From Ralstonia sp. UBA689 (GTDB lineage Bacteria; Pseudomonadota; Gammaproteobacteria; Burkholderiales; Burkholderiaceae): a DNA stretch of 64,000 bases. How positions within the stretch are numbered: position 1 is the stretch's first letter; each line of letters starts with the position of its first letter. The notes below the pieces were generated by a model, which was not told where the DNA came from, did not search any database, and was given only the letters and a program-made list of their open reading frames with translations. The stretch covers positions 17,424 through 81,423 of the forward strand of contig NZ_DBMV01000028.1 in assembly GCF_002298975.1 (NCBI RefSeq), given 5' to 3'. This document shows, one piece after another, positions 25,442 through 34,344 of the stretch. Position numbers and translations under genes: made by a program.

Positions 25442-25867
25442 TCACCGTGCCCAGGTGTTGTTCCGGTTATGCAGGAACACGTGCACGCCGCCACTCCTGT
25501 CCTGGGCGACGCCCGCGCTGCCCCAGGGGTAGTCGGTCATGCTGCCCGGGTCCTGGCCAAGCTTTTTGGCAATTCAGCGGCGGTGGCGCTGTTCCGCGTC
25601 GATGTCGTTGTCACTGGCCGGTTGTGCAAGCTCGAAGGACACGCTCACCAGCGCGCCAGCCTCAAAGCGCAGGCTAACGGTGACCGGCGTGGCCTCATCC
25701 AGCAGCGCGGCTGTGGCGAACTGGCATGGCACCGTTGCGCCCGCGACCCGCACCGGCCGCTCGGGCTCGACGACGAAGCGCGCGGGCAGGGCACTTGTCG
25801 CCGTCTGTGGCGTCACGCGAGAGCCGCCGAGCAGGACTTCGCCTGTGGCGTCATTCATGCGGATCAT
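25442..25867 (-). pseudogene. Hypothetical gene interrupted by an in-frame TGA
   Basis: On the minus strand a frame starting at ATG 25867 gives 97 residues of protein-like sequence (MIRMNDATGEVLLGGSRV... VSLRFEAGALVSVSFELAQP) and then meets TGA at 25574-25576. The same frame continues for 43 codons in good protein-like sequence (IAKKLGQDPGSMTDYPWGSA, then GVHVFLHNRNNTWAR) to a second stop at 25442. The text on both sides of the TGA reads as one charged helix. The likeliest reading is a nonsense mutation or sequencing error in a 141-codon gene. The family was not recognised. Confidence 0.5.
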
Positions 25868-26103
25868 GAGGCGTTGGCCGGAAAACGCATTGTTGCGCCG
25901 TCAGCGTCCTGGCAACAACCATGCATGTCTGCCATATCCCCCTCGCATGGGCGGGGGCGGCTCAAGTTCGGGGCCACCCTGCCGTAGCAGGTTGAGTGGC
26001 CCCCGACAGCCGGCAGCCGTTCTGGAGGGCGCTACGGTCGCACCCGTATGCAGTCTGATTCACTGATTCACACAGGACGTTCCACCAGAAGAATAGAAGA
26101 ATC

Positions 26104-27906
26104 ATGATCTCCTCTCTCCGAACCCGCATTCTCCTCATCTCGTCAGCCACCGTGATTGGTGCGTTGGCGTTGTCCGGCGCGGCCACGTATTCCATCGTGC
26201 GAAACAACACGATGGAATCGATTGACCAGAACCTCGCTGCCATCGCCAGCGGCAACACATTCGCCATCGACAAGTGGGTGGCCGCCAAGGTGCAGGCCGT
26301 CAAGGCCACCGCTGAAGTGGTCGAGCACGGCGATCCGCAGGGCTTTGGCAAGCACATGGGCAATGCCAACGGTTTCCCGATCATCACGATCGGCTGGACC
26401 GACAAATCGTTCATCTCCACCAGCAGCACCACGCCCAAGGACTACGATCCGACCGTGCGCCCCTGGTACAAGCAAGCCATCGCCGCCGGCAAGCTGACCG
26501 TCACCAAGCCCTACGGCGATGTGTCGACCGGCGTGCAGTACGTGTCGTTTGCCGCGCCGCTGGTGCAGAACGGCGAGACCACGGGCGCGATCTCGGGTGC
26601 CGTGCCGCTGGACGGCGTGCGCGAAGTGGTGGCCGCCGTGCACCCGACGCCGTCGAGCCTGGCCTTCGTGGTCGCCAAGGATGGCCAGGTGATCGCCCAC
26701 CCCGACGCCAAGCTGATGCTCAAGCCCGCGACGGACGTGGCCGCTTCGCTCAATGCCGACACGCTCGCCAACCTGGCCAAGGCCACTGCGCCGCTGGAGG
26801 TTGAACTGGCGGGCGCGCCGAAGCTGCTCAAGGCAAAGGCCGTGCAGGGCACGGATTGGTACCTCGTGATCGCCTTGGACAAGGCTGAGGCCACCGCCGG
26901 TTTGCGCAACGTCGTGCAGGCGCTTGCCGTTGCCATGGTGCTGCTGACGCTGGCCGCCGTGGGCATCGCCGCGTTCTTCACGTCGCAATCGTTCCGGCGT
27001 CTTTCACAGGTGCGCGATGCGATGGATACCATCGGCGCCGGCGGCGGCGACCTCACGCACCGCCTGCCAGTAGTCGGCAACGACGAGGTGGCGCAGATTT
27101 CCGCCTCGTTCAACACTTTCATCGACAAGATCGGCGAGGTGTTGCTGGAAGTGCGTGCCAGTGTCGACAGCATGAAGTCGGCCACCGGCGAGATCGAAAT
27201 GGGCAACCGAGATCTATCCAACCGCACCGAGGTTTCGGCCAGCAACCTGCAGGAAACCTCCGCCGCGCTCACGGAGCTGACCACCAGCGTGAAGAATTCC
27301 GCCGACGCGGCCCTGCAAGCCACGCGCCTGGCGAGCGAAGCTAGCGACGCCGCCACACGCGGCGGCGAGGTGGTGTCGAGCGCGGTGAGCACGATGGACG
27401 AGATTGCCAAATCCTCCGCGCGCATCACCGAGATCATCAGCGTGATCGACAGCATTGCGTTCCAGACCAACATCCTGGCGCTGAATGCCGCCGTGGAGGC
27501 GGCGCGCGCCGGCGAGCAGGGCCGCGGCTTTGCCGTGGTGGCCGGCGAGGTGCGCACGCTGGCGCAACGCAGCGCCACCGCCGCGCGTGAGATCAAGGAT
27601 CTGATCCAGGCCTCCGAAGCCAGCGTGAAGACCGGCGCCCAGCGCGTGCAGGCCGCTGGGGTGACGATGCAGGAGATCGTGGCCGGCATCGAGCGCGTGG
27701 CCCGCATCATCGGCGAGATTGATGGCGCCATGCACGAGCAGAGCGCCGGCATCAGCCAGATCGATCGCAGCGTCGCCGAAATGGATCAGGCCACGCAGCA
27801 GAACGCCGCGCTGGTGGAGCAGTCCACCGCCGCATCGTCGATGCTCAATGAACAGGCGCACACGCTGGCGCACACCGTGGGGCTGTTCAAGCTGCGCGCG
27901 GGTTGA
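26104..27906 (+). CDS. Methyl-accepting chemotaxis protein with dCache sensor
   Basis: Inner-membrane chemoreceptor of 600 residues. A first membrane helix (about residues 8-28) leads into a periplasmic dCache-type sensor with DPTVRPWYKQAIAAGKLTVT and TGVQYVSFAAPLV, marks of amino acid or organic acid sensors. A second helix (about 272-294) is followed by HAMP (about 297-350) and the signalling domain, with the highly conserved tip IAFQTNILALNAAVEAARAG (about residue 455-475). No NWETF-type methyltransferase-tethering peptide is at the C-terminus. No chemotaxis genes are adjacent, so it is an orphan receptor. Frame continues after the stop (see next entry). Confidence 0.93.
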   Translation: MISSLRTRILLISSATVIGALALSGAATYSIVRNNTMESIDQNLAAIASGNTFAIDKWVAAKVQAVKATAEVVEHGDPQGFGKHMGNANGFPIITIGWTDKSFISTSSTTPKDYDPTVRPWYKQAIAAGKLTVTKPYGDVSTGVQYVSFAAPLVQNGETTGAISGAVPLDGVREVVAAVHPTPSSLAFVVAKDGQVIAHPDAKLMLKPATDVAASLNADTLANLAKATAPLEVELAGAPKLLKAKAVQGTDWYLVIALDKAEATAGLRNVVQALAVAMVLLTLAAVGIAAFFTSQSFRRLSQVRDAMDTIGAGGGDLTHRLPVVGNDEVAQISASFNTFIDKIGEVLLEVRASVDSMKSATGEIEMGNRDLSNRTEVSASNLQETSAALTELTTSVKNSADAALQATRLASEASDAATRGGEVVSSAVSTMDEIAKSSARITEIISVIDSIAFQTNILALNAAVEAARAGEQGRGFAVVAGEVRTLAQRSATAAREIKDLIQASEASVKTGAQRVQAAGVTMQEIVAGIERVARIIGEIDGAMHEQSAGISQIDRSVAEMDQATQQNAALVEQSTAASSMLNEQAHTLAHTVGLFKLRAG

Positions 27907-28086
27907 CGCCTGCGCCGTCGCGTGGTCGAAGCGCAGGCCGCCAACAGCGCGCGCTTTGGCCGACAGGATGGCATCTCCACCGAGCTCGACCTTGTCCGGC
28001 CCATGCTCGATGCCGTGTGGATGCCCAATGCACGCAATGGCAAGCCGGTGCAGGCCGGCGACCGGGTGATGCAGATGTGGGTGTAG
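27907..28086 (+). pseudogene. In-frame coding-like remnant after the chemoreceptor stop
   Basis: Directly after the chemoreceptor TGA (27904-27906) the same frame stays open for 59 codons and reads like protein: VVEAQAANSARFGRQDG, then STELDLVRPMLDAVWMPNAR and GKPVQAGDRVMQMWV before TAG at 28084-28086. A GTG at 27922 could start a 54-residue protein but no ribosome site is seen. It may be the tail of a lost gene. Not recognised. Confidence 0.3.
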
Positions 28087-28092
28087 CGCTGC

Positions 28093-28892
28093 CTACTGAA
28101 CCGGTGGCGAGCAGGCGAGAAGTGCCAGTAGGAAGAAGATCATCCCAAAGCCCGCCGTGAACAGCGCCAGCGCAATGCGGCGCTCGCGGGCCGCGGCCCG
28201 GTGCAGTTCGGCAATCACGAAGGCATTGGTGAACAGCAGCCACGCCATCGCCGCCAGCTTGATGCCGCTCAATTGGCGCTTGGCAAGCTGCAGCCGCGCG
28301 GCTCGGGCGTTTTCGATGGCATCCAGGTGTTTTTCCAGCTCGTCGAATTCGTGCGCAATATGCTGGGGCGCATCGATGCGCCGCACGTCGACCGGCGTTG
28401 CCCGCGCGATGCCTGTTGCGTGCTGTCGTAGCGCGCTGCCCAGAGCGATTCCCGCAATTGCGCAAAAGCACGCCCGGTCTGCGGACTCGATTGACGCTTT
28501 GCCATGGCCGGCCATTCGTCCTCCACCGCGCTGCGTGCGTAGACCAGCAGCGCGGTCTGAATGGGGGTGGCGAGCTTGGCGGGCAGGGCATCGAGAATGC
28601 GCAGCGCCTCTGCGGCGGCGAGGCCTTCGCGCTCCACGGCGGCTTCGGCACGGGCGTTCTGCGTCCAGATATCGCTGGAGATGAAACCGAGGATGACCGC
28701 CGTGGGCACCAGCAGCCCGGTCAGCAGCGTGCCGATGATGTTGGCGCCCGGCCGGGTCGGCCACAGGCGCGCCAGCGTGGCAGACCCCGCCGACGCAACG
28801 GCCGACACGATCCCCAACGAGATGAAGCACACCGCCAGCAGCGCCGAATTGGAAAGGGTAAACAGCCAGCTGTAGTAATCGAAATGAAGCAT
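28093..28892 (-). pseudogene. DUF4239-type membrane protein gene, frameshifted
   Basis: Minus-strand gene from ATG 28892 (MLHFDYYSWLFTLSNSALLA) with N-terminal membrane helices and the DUF4239 core (LLTGLLVPTAVILGFISSDI, then a helix reading VEREGLAAAEALRILDALP). Around 28425-28435 the coding frame changes: downstream, the protein continues one base out of phase as VDVRRIDAPQHIAHEFDELE, a helix IKLAAMAWLLFTNAFVIAEL and a final hydrophobic segment FTAGFGMIFFLLALLAC, ending at TAG 28093-28095. The original frame instead runs into arginine/serine-rich nonsense to 28269. One small indel explains this; whether real or a sequencing error cannot be told here. Confidence 0.7.
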
Positions 28893-29169
28893 GGTGCGCG
28901 ACACGCCCGCCCGGGAAGATGGGGCGGGATGCTCTCACGCACGGTGGGCCGGTTCAATTGCCGCAGTGCGCTGTTGGTGCGAATGGTGATGGCGTCGCGT
29001 GGGGTGGTCGCTGTGTCTCAGCGCTTGGCGCGACCTTCCGCCGAAAGCAGGGGGAGGCGCCTTGCAGGCGGCGGCCGCGACCTCAGGAATCGCCCTAAGT
29101 CTCTGCGCCCACGCGCCGACGCGACAATCGCTGCGAGAATTCATTACGATCGCGCCAAGAGGAGGCATC

Positions 29170-29667
29170 ATGCATCGCCATCGTTCCGTTGCCGCCGTCC
29201 GGGCGGTTTGCGGCACGGCCGCATTGGCCGCGTTGGTCGGTCATGCCAGCGCATTTGCGCAGGCATCGGCCCCGGCTGCCGCACCGACCACCCAGTCCGC
29301 CCCGCGACCGCTTACGCCGCAGATCATCAACATGGGCAGCATGACCGCAGACGAGATCGGCCCGGTCATCGCCGAAATGGGCACGCTGCGCACCAAGGGG
29401 TTGGTGGCGACGCCCAACGGCACGGTCGGTATCCAGGTCGGCACCGTGGCCAAGCACACGCATACCTACTCGGACGAGATCCAGTATGTAATGTCCGGCA
29501 CCGCCACTTTCTGGCTCGACAACGCGCCGCGAGAGGTACGGGCGGGGGATCTGATCGTCATTCCGCACGGCGTGGTGCACGGAACGCTGACAACGAGCAC
29601 CGATTTCAAGGCCATGGCGATCAAGCTGCCGCCGCAGCGGGCAGGCGATACGCACAAGGTGCCTTGA
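29170..29667 (+). CDS. Exported cupin-domain protein
   Basis: Protein of 165 residues with a signal peptide (AVCGTAALAALVGHASAFAQ, cleavage about residue 31) and one cupin domain. Both cupin motifs with metal ligands are seen: HTHTYSDEIQYVMSG (two His and a Glu) and GDLIVIPHGVVHG (the last His). A good ribosome site (AGAGGAGG) lies 6 bases before ATG 29170. Periplasmic location and an unknown small-molecule or sensing role are inferred. It precedes hemE by 65 bases and could be cotranscribed with it. Confidence 0.85.
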   Translation: MHRHRSVAAVRAVCGTAALAALVGHASAFAQASAPAAAPTTQSAPRPLTPQIINMGSMTADEIGPVIAEMGTLRTKGLVATPNGTVGIQVGTVAKHTHTYSDEIQYVMSGTATFWLDNAPREVRAGDLIVIPHGVVHGTLTTSTDFKAMAIKLPPQRAGDTHKVP

Positions 29668-29732
29668 CCGGGGGCAGCTTTTGCCGATGGGCCATCCCTT
29701 ACAATGACGCCCTCCGCAAAAGTCCACCCGCC

Positions 29733-30827
29733 ATGTCCGCACCGCTCGCCAACGACACCTTCCTGCGCGCCCTGCGCCGCCAGCCCACCGACTACACGCC
29801 GCTGTGGCTGATGCGCCAGGCGGGCCGCTACCTGCCCGAGTACAACGCCACGCGTGCGCGTGCCGGCAGCTTCCTCGGCCTGGCCAAATCGCCGGCTTAT
29901 GCGACCGAGGTGACGTTGCAGCCGCTGGACCGCTTTCCGCTGGACGCGGCCATCCTCTTCTCCGACATCCTGACCGTGCCCGACGCCATGGGCCTGGGCC
30001 TATCGTTCGCGCAGGGCGAAGGCCCGCGTTTTGCCAAGCCGGTGCGCTCCGAAGCCGATGTGGCGGCGCTGTCGGTGCCCGACATGTCGTCGCTGCAATA
30101 CGTGTTCGATGCCGTGGCGGAAATCCGCCGCGCGCTCGTGCAGGACGGCCGCCAGCGTGTGCCGCTCATCGGCTTCTCGGGCAGCCCGTGGACGCTCGCC
30201 TGTTACATGGTCGAGGGCGGCGGGTCGGACGACTTCCGCACCGTCAAGTCGATGCTCTACGCGCGTCCGGACCTGATGCATCGCATCCTGGAGATCAACG
30301 CGCAGGCCGTGATCGACTACCTGAACGCGCAGATTGATGCCGGTGCCCAGGCTGTGCAGGTGTTCGATACCTGGGGCGGCGCGCTGGCCGATGGCATCTA
30401 CCATGAGTTCTCGCTGGCCTACATGGCACGCGTGGTGGAAGGCATCCGCGCCGGGGCTGATGGCCAGCGCGTGCCGGTCATCCTGTTCACCAAGGGCGGC
30501 GGCCTGTGGCTCGAAGCCATGGCCGAGACCGGCGCCGATGCGCTGGGCGTGGATTGGACGGTCAACCTGCAGCTTGCGCGCCAGCGCACCGGCGGCCGTG
30601 TTGCCTTGCAGGGCAACCTGGACCCGACCGTGCTCTTTGCCGAACCTGAGGCGATTCGCGCACAAGTGCGCCGGGTGCTGGAAGACTATGCGGCCGGCGG
30701 CGACAGCGACGGCCACGTCTTCAACCTGGGCCATGGCATCTCGCAGTTCACGCCGCCCGAGGCGGTTTCGGTGCTGGTGGACGAGGTGCACAGCTTCAGC
30801 CGCGCACTGCGCGCAAAGGCCGCATAA
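29733..30827 (+). CDS. hemE: Uroporphyrinogen decarboxylase
   Basis: Cytoplasmic enzyme (364 residues) that removes four carboxyl groups from uroporphyrinogen III to give coproporphyrinogen III in haem synthesis. Both family signatures are clear: PLWLMRQAGRYLPEY near the N-terminus and GFSGSPWTLACYMVEG in the middle; the catalytic Asp is in ILFSDILTVPDAMG. The end has HVFNLGHGISQFTPPEAV. The start ATG 29733 matches relatives; the frame is open further upstream but that sequence overlaps the cupin gene and is not protein-like. hemN, a later step, is in the same window at 59.8 kb. Confidence 0.97.
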   Translation: MSAPLANDTFLRALRRQPTDYTPLWLMRQAGRYLPEYNATRARAGSFLGLAKSPAYATEVTLQPLDRFPLDAAILFSDILTVPDAMGLGLSFAQGEGPRFAKPVRSEADVAALSVPDMSSLQYVFDAVAEIRRALVQDGRQRVPLIGFSGSPWTLACYMVEGGGSDDFRTVKSMLYARPDLMHRILEINAQAVIDYLNAQIDAGAQAVQVFDTWGGALADGIYHEFSLAYMARVVEGIRAGADGQRVPVILFTKGGGLWLEAMAETGADALGVDWTVNLQLARQRTGGRVALQGNLDPTVLFAEPEAIRAQVRRVLEDYAAGGDSDGHVFNLGHGISQFTPPEAVSVLVDEVHSFSRALRAKAA

Positions 30828-31411
30828 CCGGCCGATGTTGCAGTGCGATGGCGTTTGAATTGAGCCACGACGGTGCGTGAAGCCGAGGGCACGGGTGGAA
30901 AGCTCGCCGCTTTGGTGCAAGAAGGGTGAGCAACTACTCGCGTGCAGGGGGCGTCGGCTGGCCTCAAAGCGCTGTCAAGCGATTTATTTCGCGCTTTTTG
31001 GTGCGTAACCCGGCTGTCAAGACTTGACTTATGCACAAAGCTGTCACGGCTGGTTCTTATCGCGGCGCAACACGAGGTGGCCTACGCATTCTCCGCATAA
31101 GTGTTTGATTTTTTTGAAAGAAAGCCGCGTGCGCGGAAATCGTGCAAGCTAGAAGAGTGCTTGATTTACCGGCCTTCGCGGGCGTAACAGGCAACTTTTC
31201 AACAAAGTTATCCACAGGTTGTGTGGATAGCCTCGAAAACCGGTCACCGATCAGGGCGCCAAGGCATAAACCTCAAGTAATACTTGAAGATTGAACGGCG
31301 CACGCCGATCGCTGTGTGGGCAAGGTGAGACCGGCGGGGCGCTTTTCCCGGGTGCTGGATACGCCGCTGCACCGCAACAATCCCTTTGTCATTCAACCGT
31401 TTGCGCTTCGC
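30828..31411. other. Intergenic region upstream of priA
   Basis: 584 bases with no credible gene. It holds the DnaA-box pair at 31208-31230 and AT-richer stretches near 31010-31140 that stand out from the GC-rich surroundings and may contain the priA promoter. No terminator for hemE was found. Confidence 0.5.
31208..31230. promoter_or_regulatory. Inverted pair of DnaA-box-like sites upstream of priA
   Basis: TTATCCACA (31208-31216), a perfect DnaA box, faces TGTGGATAG (31222-31230), the same box inverted with one mismatch, across 5 bases. Together they form an 8-bp perfect inverted repeat (TATCCACA/TGTGGATA). The pair lies 182 bases before the priA start codon. Confidence 0.55.
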
Positions 31412-33718
31412 ATGACCCTCACCCACGTCGACGCCACCTTGCCTGATGCCGGGGCGTCGGCCGCCATTGCGCGTGTGGTGATCGATACACCGCTCGATGC
31501 CGTATTCGACTACCGATGCGCGCAACCGGTGCTGCCGGGGCAACTGGTGGTCGTGCCATTCGGCAACCGGCGCGTGGTGGCCCTGGTGGTGGAGGCCGCC
31601 GATACCACCGACGTGCCGCAGGACCGCCTGCGTGACGTCGAACGCGTGCTCGACTGGGTGCCGCCGCTGGATACCGAATGGCGCGCGTTGGCTGAGTTCG
31701 CGGCCGGCTACTACCACCGGGCGCTGGGTGAAGTGACCTTGCCCGCGCTGCCGCCACTGTGGCGCACGCCCGGTAGTTGGGACAACCTCGCGCGCCAAGC
31801 TACGGAAACCGTCTATCTGATGCAGGAGCCGGCGTCCGCTCACGCCACCGCATTGCTGGACAGCGTGCCCAAGCGCGCCGCAGGAGCAATGCGACTGGCC
31901 GAAGCGCTGACCGGCGACGGCGAGCTGTCCACCAGCGCCGCCGTCGCCCTGCACGGCCAAGCCGTGGCCAAGCTTCGCGACTGGGCGGCCGTGGGCTGGC
32001 TGCGCGCGGAATTGCGGCCCAAGGCGCTGCTGCCGGTGCCGCTCGAATTACCCGAGCCGTCCGTCGCGCCCGCGCTGAACGCCGAGCAGGCCGCCGCCGT
32101 GGCCGCCATCGCGCAGGCGGGCGCTGGCGGTGCCTTCAGCCCGTTTCTGCTGTACGGCGTAACCGGCAGCGGCAAGACCGAGGTGTACCTGCACGCCATC
32201 GCCGATGCCCTGACGCGCAATCCGGCCGCGCAGGTGTTGATGCTGGTGCCCGAGATCAACCTGACGCCGCAGCTCGAAGCACGCATCGCGGCACGCTTTC
32301 CTGGCGTGCCAATGGCGGCGCTGCACAGCGGTCTGGCCGAGCAGCCGCGCGCGCTGAACTGGCTGGCCGCGCATCGCGGCGAGGCGCGCATCGTGCTCGG
32401 CACGCGGCTGGCGATGCTGGCCTCGCTGCCGAACCTCGCGCTTATCCTCGTCGACGAGGAGCACGACACGTCGTACAAGCAGCAGGAAGGCCTGCGCTAC
32501 TCCGCGCGCGATCTGGCGCTGTGGCGGGCCAAGCAGCGCAACATCCCGGTTGTGCTGGGCTCGGCTACGCCGTCACTGGAGACCTGGTGGCGCGCGGAAC
32601 AGGGCGCCACCACGCGCCTGACGCTATCGCAGCGCGCGCAGGCCGACGCCGTGCTGCCGCGCGTATCGCTCGTCGACCTGACCCTGGAGCGTCGCGCCGG
32701 GCGCGAGATCCGAGATGGGCTCTCCAAACCGCTGGTTGATGCCATTGCGGACCGCCTCGCGCGCGGCGAGCAGAGCCTGCTGTTCCTCAACCGCCGTGGC
32801 TATGCGCCGGTGCTCTCGTGCGACGCGTGCGGGTGGCTATCGGGCTGCCCGCGCTGCTCGGCGTACCTCGTACTGCACAAGCCCGAGCGACGCCTGCGCT
32901 GCCACCACTGCGGTTATGAATCGAGCATCCCACACCATTGCCCGGACTGCGGCAACGTCGACATCGCCCCGCTCGGGCGCGGCACGCAGCGCATTGAGGA
33001 AACGCTCGGCGAGCTGTTTCCGCAGGCGCGCGTGGCCCGCATCGACGCCGATTCCACCCGCCGCAAGGGCAGCGCCGAAGCGCTGTTCGACACCGTGCAC
33101 GAAGGCAGCGTCGACATCCTGATCGGCACGCAGATGGTCGCGAAGGGGCACGACTTCCAGCGCGTGACGCTGGTGGGCGTGGTCGCGCCCGACCCTTCGC
33201 TGTTTTCGCACGACTTCCGCGCTGGGGAGCATCTCTTTGCCTCGCTGATGCAGGTGGCCGGCCGTGCGGGCCGGGCGGGCTTGGCCGGCGAGGTGCTGAT
33301 TCAGACCCGGTATCCCGACGCACCGGCGCTGCAGGCGCTGGTTCGGCACGACTACGACGGTTTTGCGCGCCAGTTGCTGCGGGAGCGCAAGCAGGCCGGG
33401 CTGCCGCCGTTTGCCTATCAGGCGTTGTTGACCGCCGAGCACAAGGAAGTGGCGCGGGCGCTGGAGTTTCTGGGCGCTGCGCGTTCGGCGGGTGAAGCGT
33501 TGGCGGCTGATTTGGGTGCGCCGGTGTTTTTGCATGATCCGGTGCCGATGACGATGGTGCGGCTGGCCAACCGCGAGCGGGCACAGTTGCTGGTGGAATC
33601 CGGTTCTCGGGCGGCTTTGCAGAAGCTTTTGACTGCTTGGACTGAGGGGTTTGCTGGGATCGGAAAGACTGTGAAGGGGGTGCGGTGGCAGTTGGAGATT
33701 GATCCTTTGCGGATTTGA
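31412..33718 (+). CDS. priA: Primosomal replication restart helicase PriA
   Basis: Helicase of 768 residues that reloads the replisome at stalled forks. The N-terminal DNA-binding domain begins IARVVIDTPLDAVFDYRC and includes VVVPFGNRRVVALVV; the helicase core has Walker A GVTGSGKTEVYL, the DEEH box LVDEEHDTSYKQQEG, GSATPSLETWW, and motif QVAGRAGRAG. Between them lies the zinc-binding module with eight cysteines (CDACGWLSGCPRC, RCHHCGYESSIPHHCPDCGN). Start chosen at ATG 31412; upstream in-frame codons are repeat-like noise. The downstream gap is filled by palindromic repeats. Confidence 0.95.
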   Translation: MTLTHVDATLPDAGASAAIARVVIDTPLDAVFDYRCAQPVLPGQLVVVPFGNRRVVALVVEAADTTDVPQDRLRDVERVLDWVPPLDTEWRALAEFAAGYYHRALGEVTLPALPPLWRTPGSWDNLARQATETVYLMQEPASAHATALLDSVPKRAAGAMRLAEALTGDGELSTSAAVALHGQAVAKLRDWAAVGWLRAELRPKALLPVPLELPEPSVAPALNAEQAAAVAAIAQAGAGGAFSPFLLYGVTGSGKTEVYLHAIADALTRNPAAQVLMLVPEINLTPQLEARIAARFPGVPMAALHSGLAEQPRALNWLAAHRGEARIVLGTRLAMLASLPNLALILVDEEHDTSYKQQEGLRYSARDLALWRAKQRNIPVVLGSATPSLETWWRAEQGATTRLTLSQRAQADAVLPRVSLVDLTLERRAGREIRDGLSKPLVDAIADRLARGEQSLLFLNRRGYAPVLSCDACGWLSGCPRCSAYLVLHKPERRLRCHHCGYESSIPHHCPDCGNVDIAPLGRGTQRIEETLGELFPQARVARIDADSTRRKGSAEALFDTVHEGSVDILIGTQMVAKGHDFQRVTLVGVVAPDPSLFSHDFRAGEHLFASLMQVAGRAGRAGLAGEVLIQTRYPDAPALQALVRHDYDGFARQLLRERKQAGLPPFAYQALLTAEHKEVARALEFLGAARSAGEALAADLGAPVFLHDPVPMTMVRLANRERAQLLVESGSRAALQKLLTAWTEGFAGIGKTVKGVRWQLEIDPLRI

Positions 33719-33721
33719 GGG

Positions 33722-34236
33722 CTGGTGGTCCACCTCCCTTTCGTACCCTGCCGGGCACGACTCACTTTTCTTTGTCTTGCCAAAGAAAAGTAAGCAAAAG
33801 AAAGGCGCGCCCGAGATGGCGAAAGATTCCTTGAATTTGCGTAACCGGGCGGAGGCGGGGAAAACTCGCTGCGCTCAGACAGTTCCCCACCTCTTTTCCG
33901 CCCGCTTACGAAAATTCAAGGCGCCATCAAGGGCTCAACGTCAAAAGCAAAAGGCCAACCCGTCGTGAGGTTGGCCTTGTCGTTTGGGCTGGCGCCCAGA
34001 GGGTGTGGCTGTTGTCCTTTGACTTTCCTGCCCTAGATGGCGCCTTGAATTTCTGTTGCAGGGAGGAAAAAGGAAGGGAAACTGTCTGAGCGCAGCGAGT
34101 TTTTCCCTTCCCCTCCCTGCGACAGAAATTCAAGGAGTGGGTCGCCATCTCGGGCGCGCATTTCTTTGCTTACTTTCTTTGGGCAAGACCAAAGAAAGTG
34201 AGTCAGCCCCGGCAGGGGATGAAACAAGGGATGCAC
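33722..34236. repeat. Complex of palindromic repeat elements, two copies in inverse order
   Basis: Two related elements face each other. The first (33722-33928) holds, in order, GGTGGTCCACC, a CCCTGCCGGG block, a CTTTTCTTT/AAAGAAAAG hairpin, GCGCGCCCGAGATGGCG, and a 114-bp palindrome (33815-33928) whose ends are GATGGCG/CGCCATC, with CTCGCTGCGCTCAGACAG in the loop. The second (34036-34236) is the same series reversed, with its own 114-bp palindrome (34036-34149). The first module reappears at 63877-64000 and shorter forms at 47022 and 62808. It fills the gap between priA and putA; short open frames inside are artefacts. Confidence 0.85.
33951..33978. terminator. Stem-loop in the centre of the repeat complex
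   Basis: Perfect 10-bp stem AAGGCCAACC (33951-33960) / GGTTGGCCTT (33969-33978) with an 8-base loop, between the two repeat halves. It is followed by GTCGTTT and preceded by four As, so it could stop transcription from either side weakly; it may serve priA. Confidence 0.45.
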
Positions 34237-34290
34237 CAACAACAAAAAAACAAGCCCCCAAAGTCACCCCAAAGCCCCACCGCCCTGTGC

Positions 34291-34299
34291 GGTTGCACC
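34291..34299 (+). promoter_or_regulatory. Candidate PutA operator 1
   Basis: GGTTGCACC, containing the GTTGCA core bound by the ribbon-helix-helix domain of E. coli PutA. It lies 132 bases before the putA start codon. Confidence 0.5.
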
Positions 34300-34335
34300 C
34301 CAAATCTACCCATTTCGAACCAAGGGGTTTCACTA

Positions 34336-34344
34336 GGTTGCACC
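34336..34344 (+). promoter_or_regulatory. Candidate PutA operator 2, overlapping the -35 element
   Basis: A second GGTTGCACC, 45 bp downstream of the first and in the same direction, overlapping the -35 hexamer of the putA promoter, so bound PutA would block RNA polymerase. Confidence 0.55.

Noticed and set aside
28398..29732. Long N-terminal extension of the hemE frame
   Set aside because: It runs through the DUF4239 and cupin genes in another frame; the recognised hemE start at 29733 gives the normal length.
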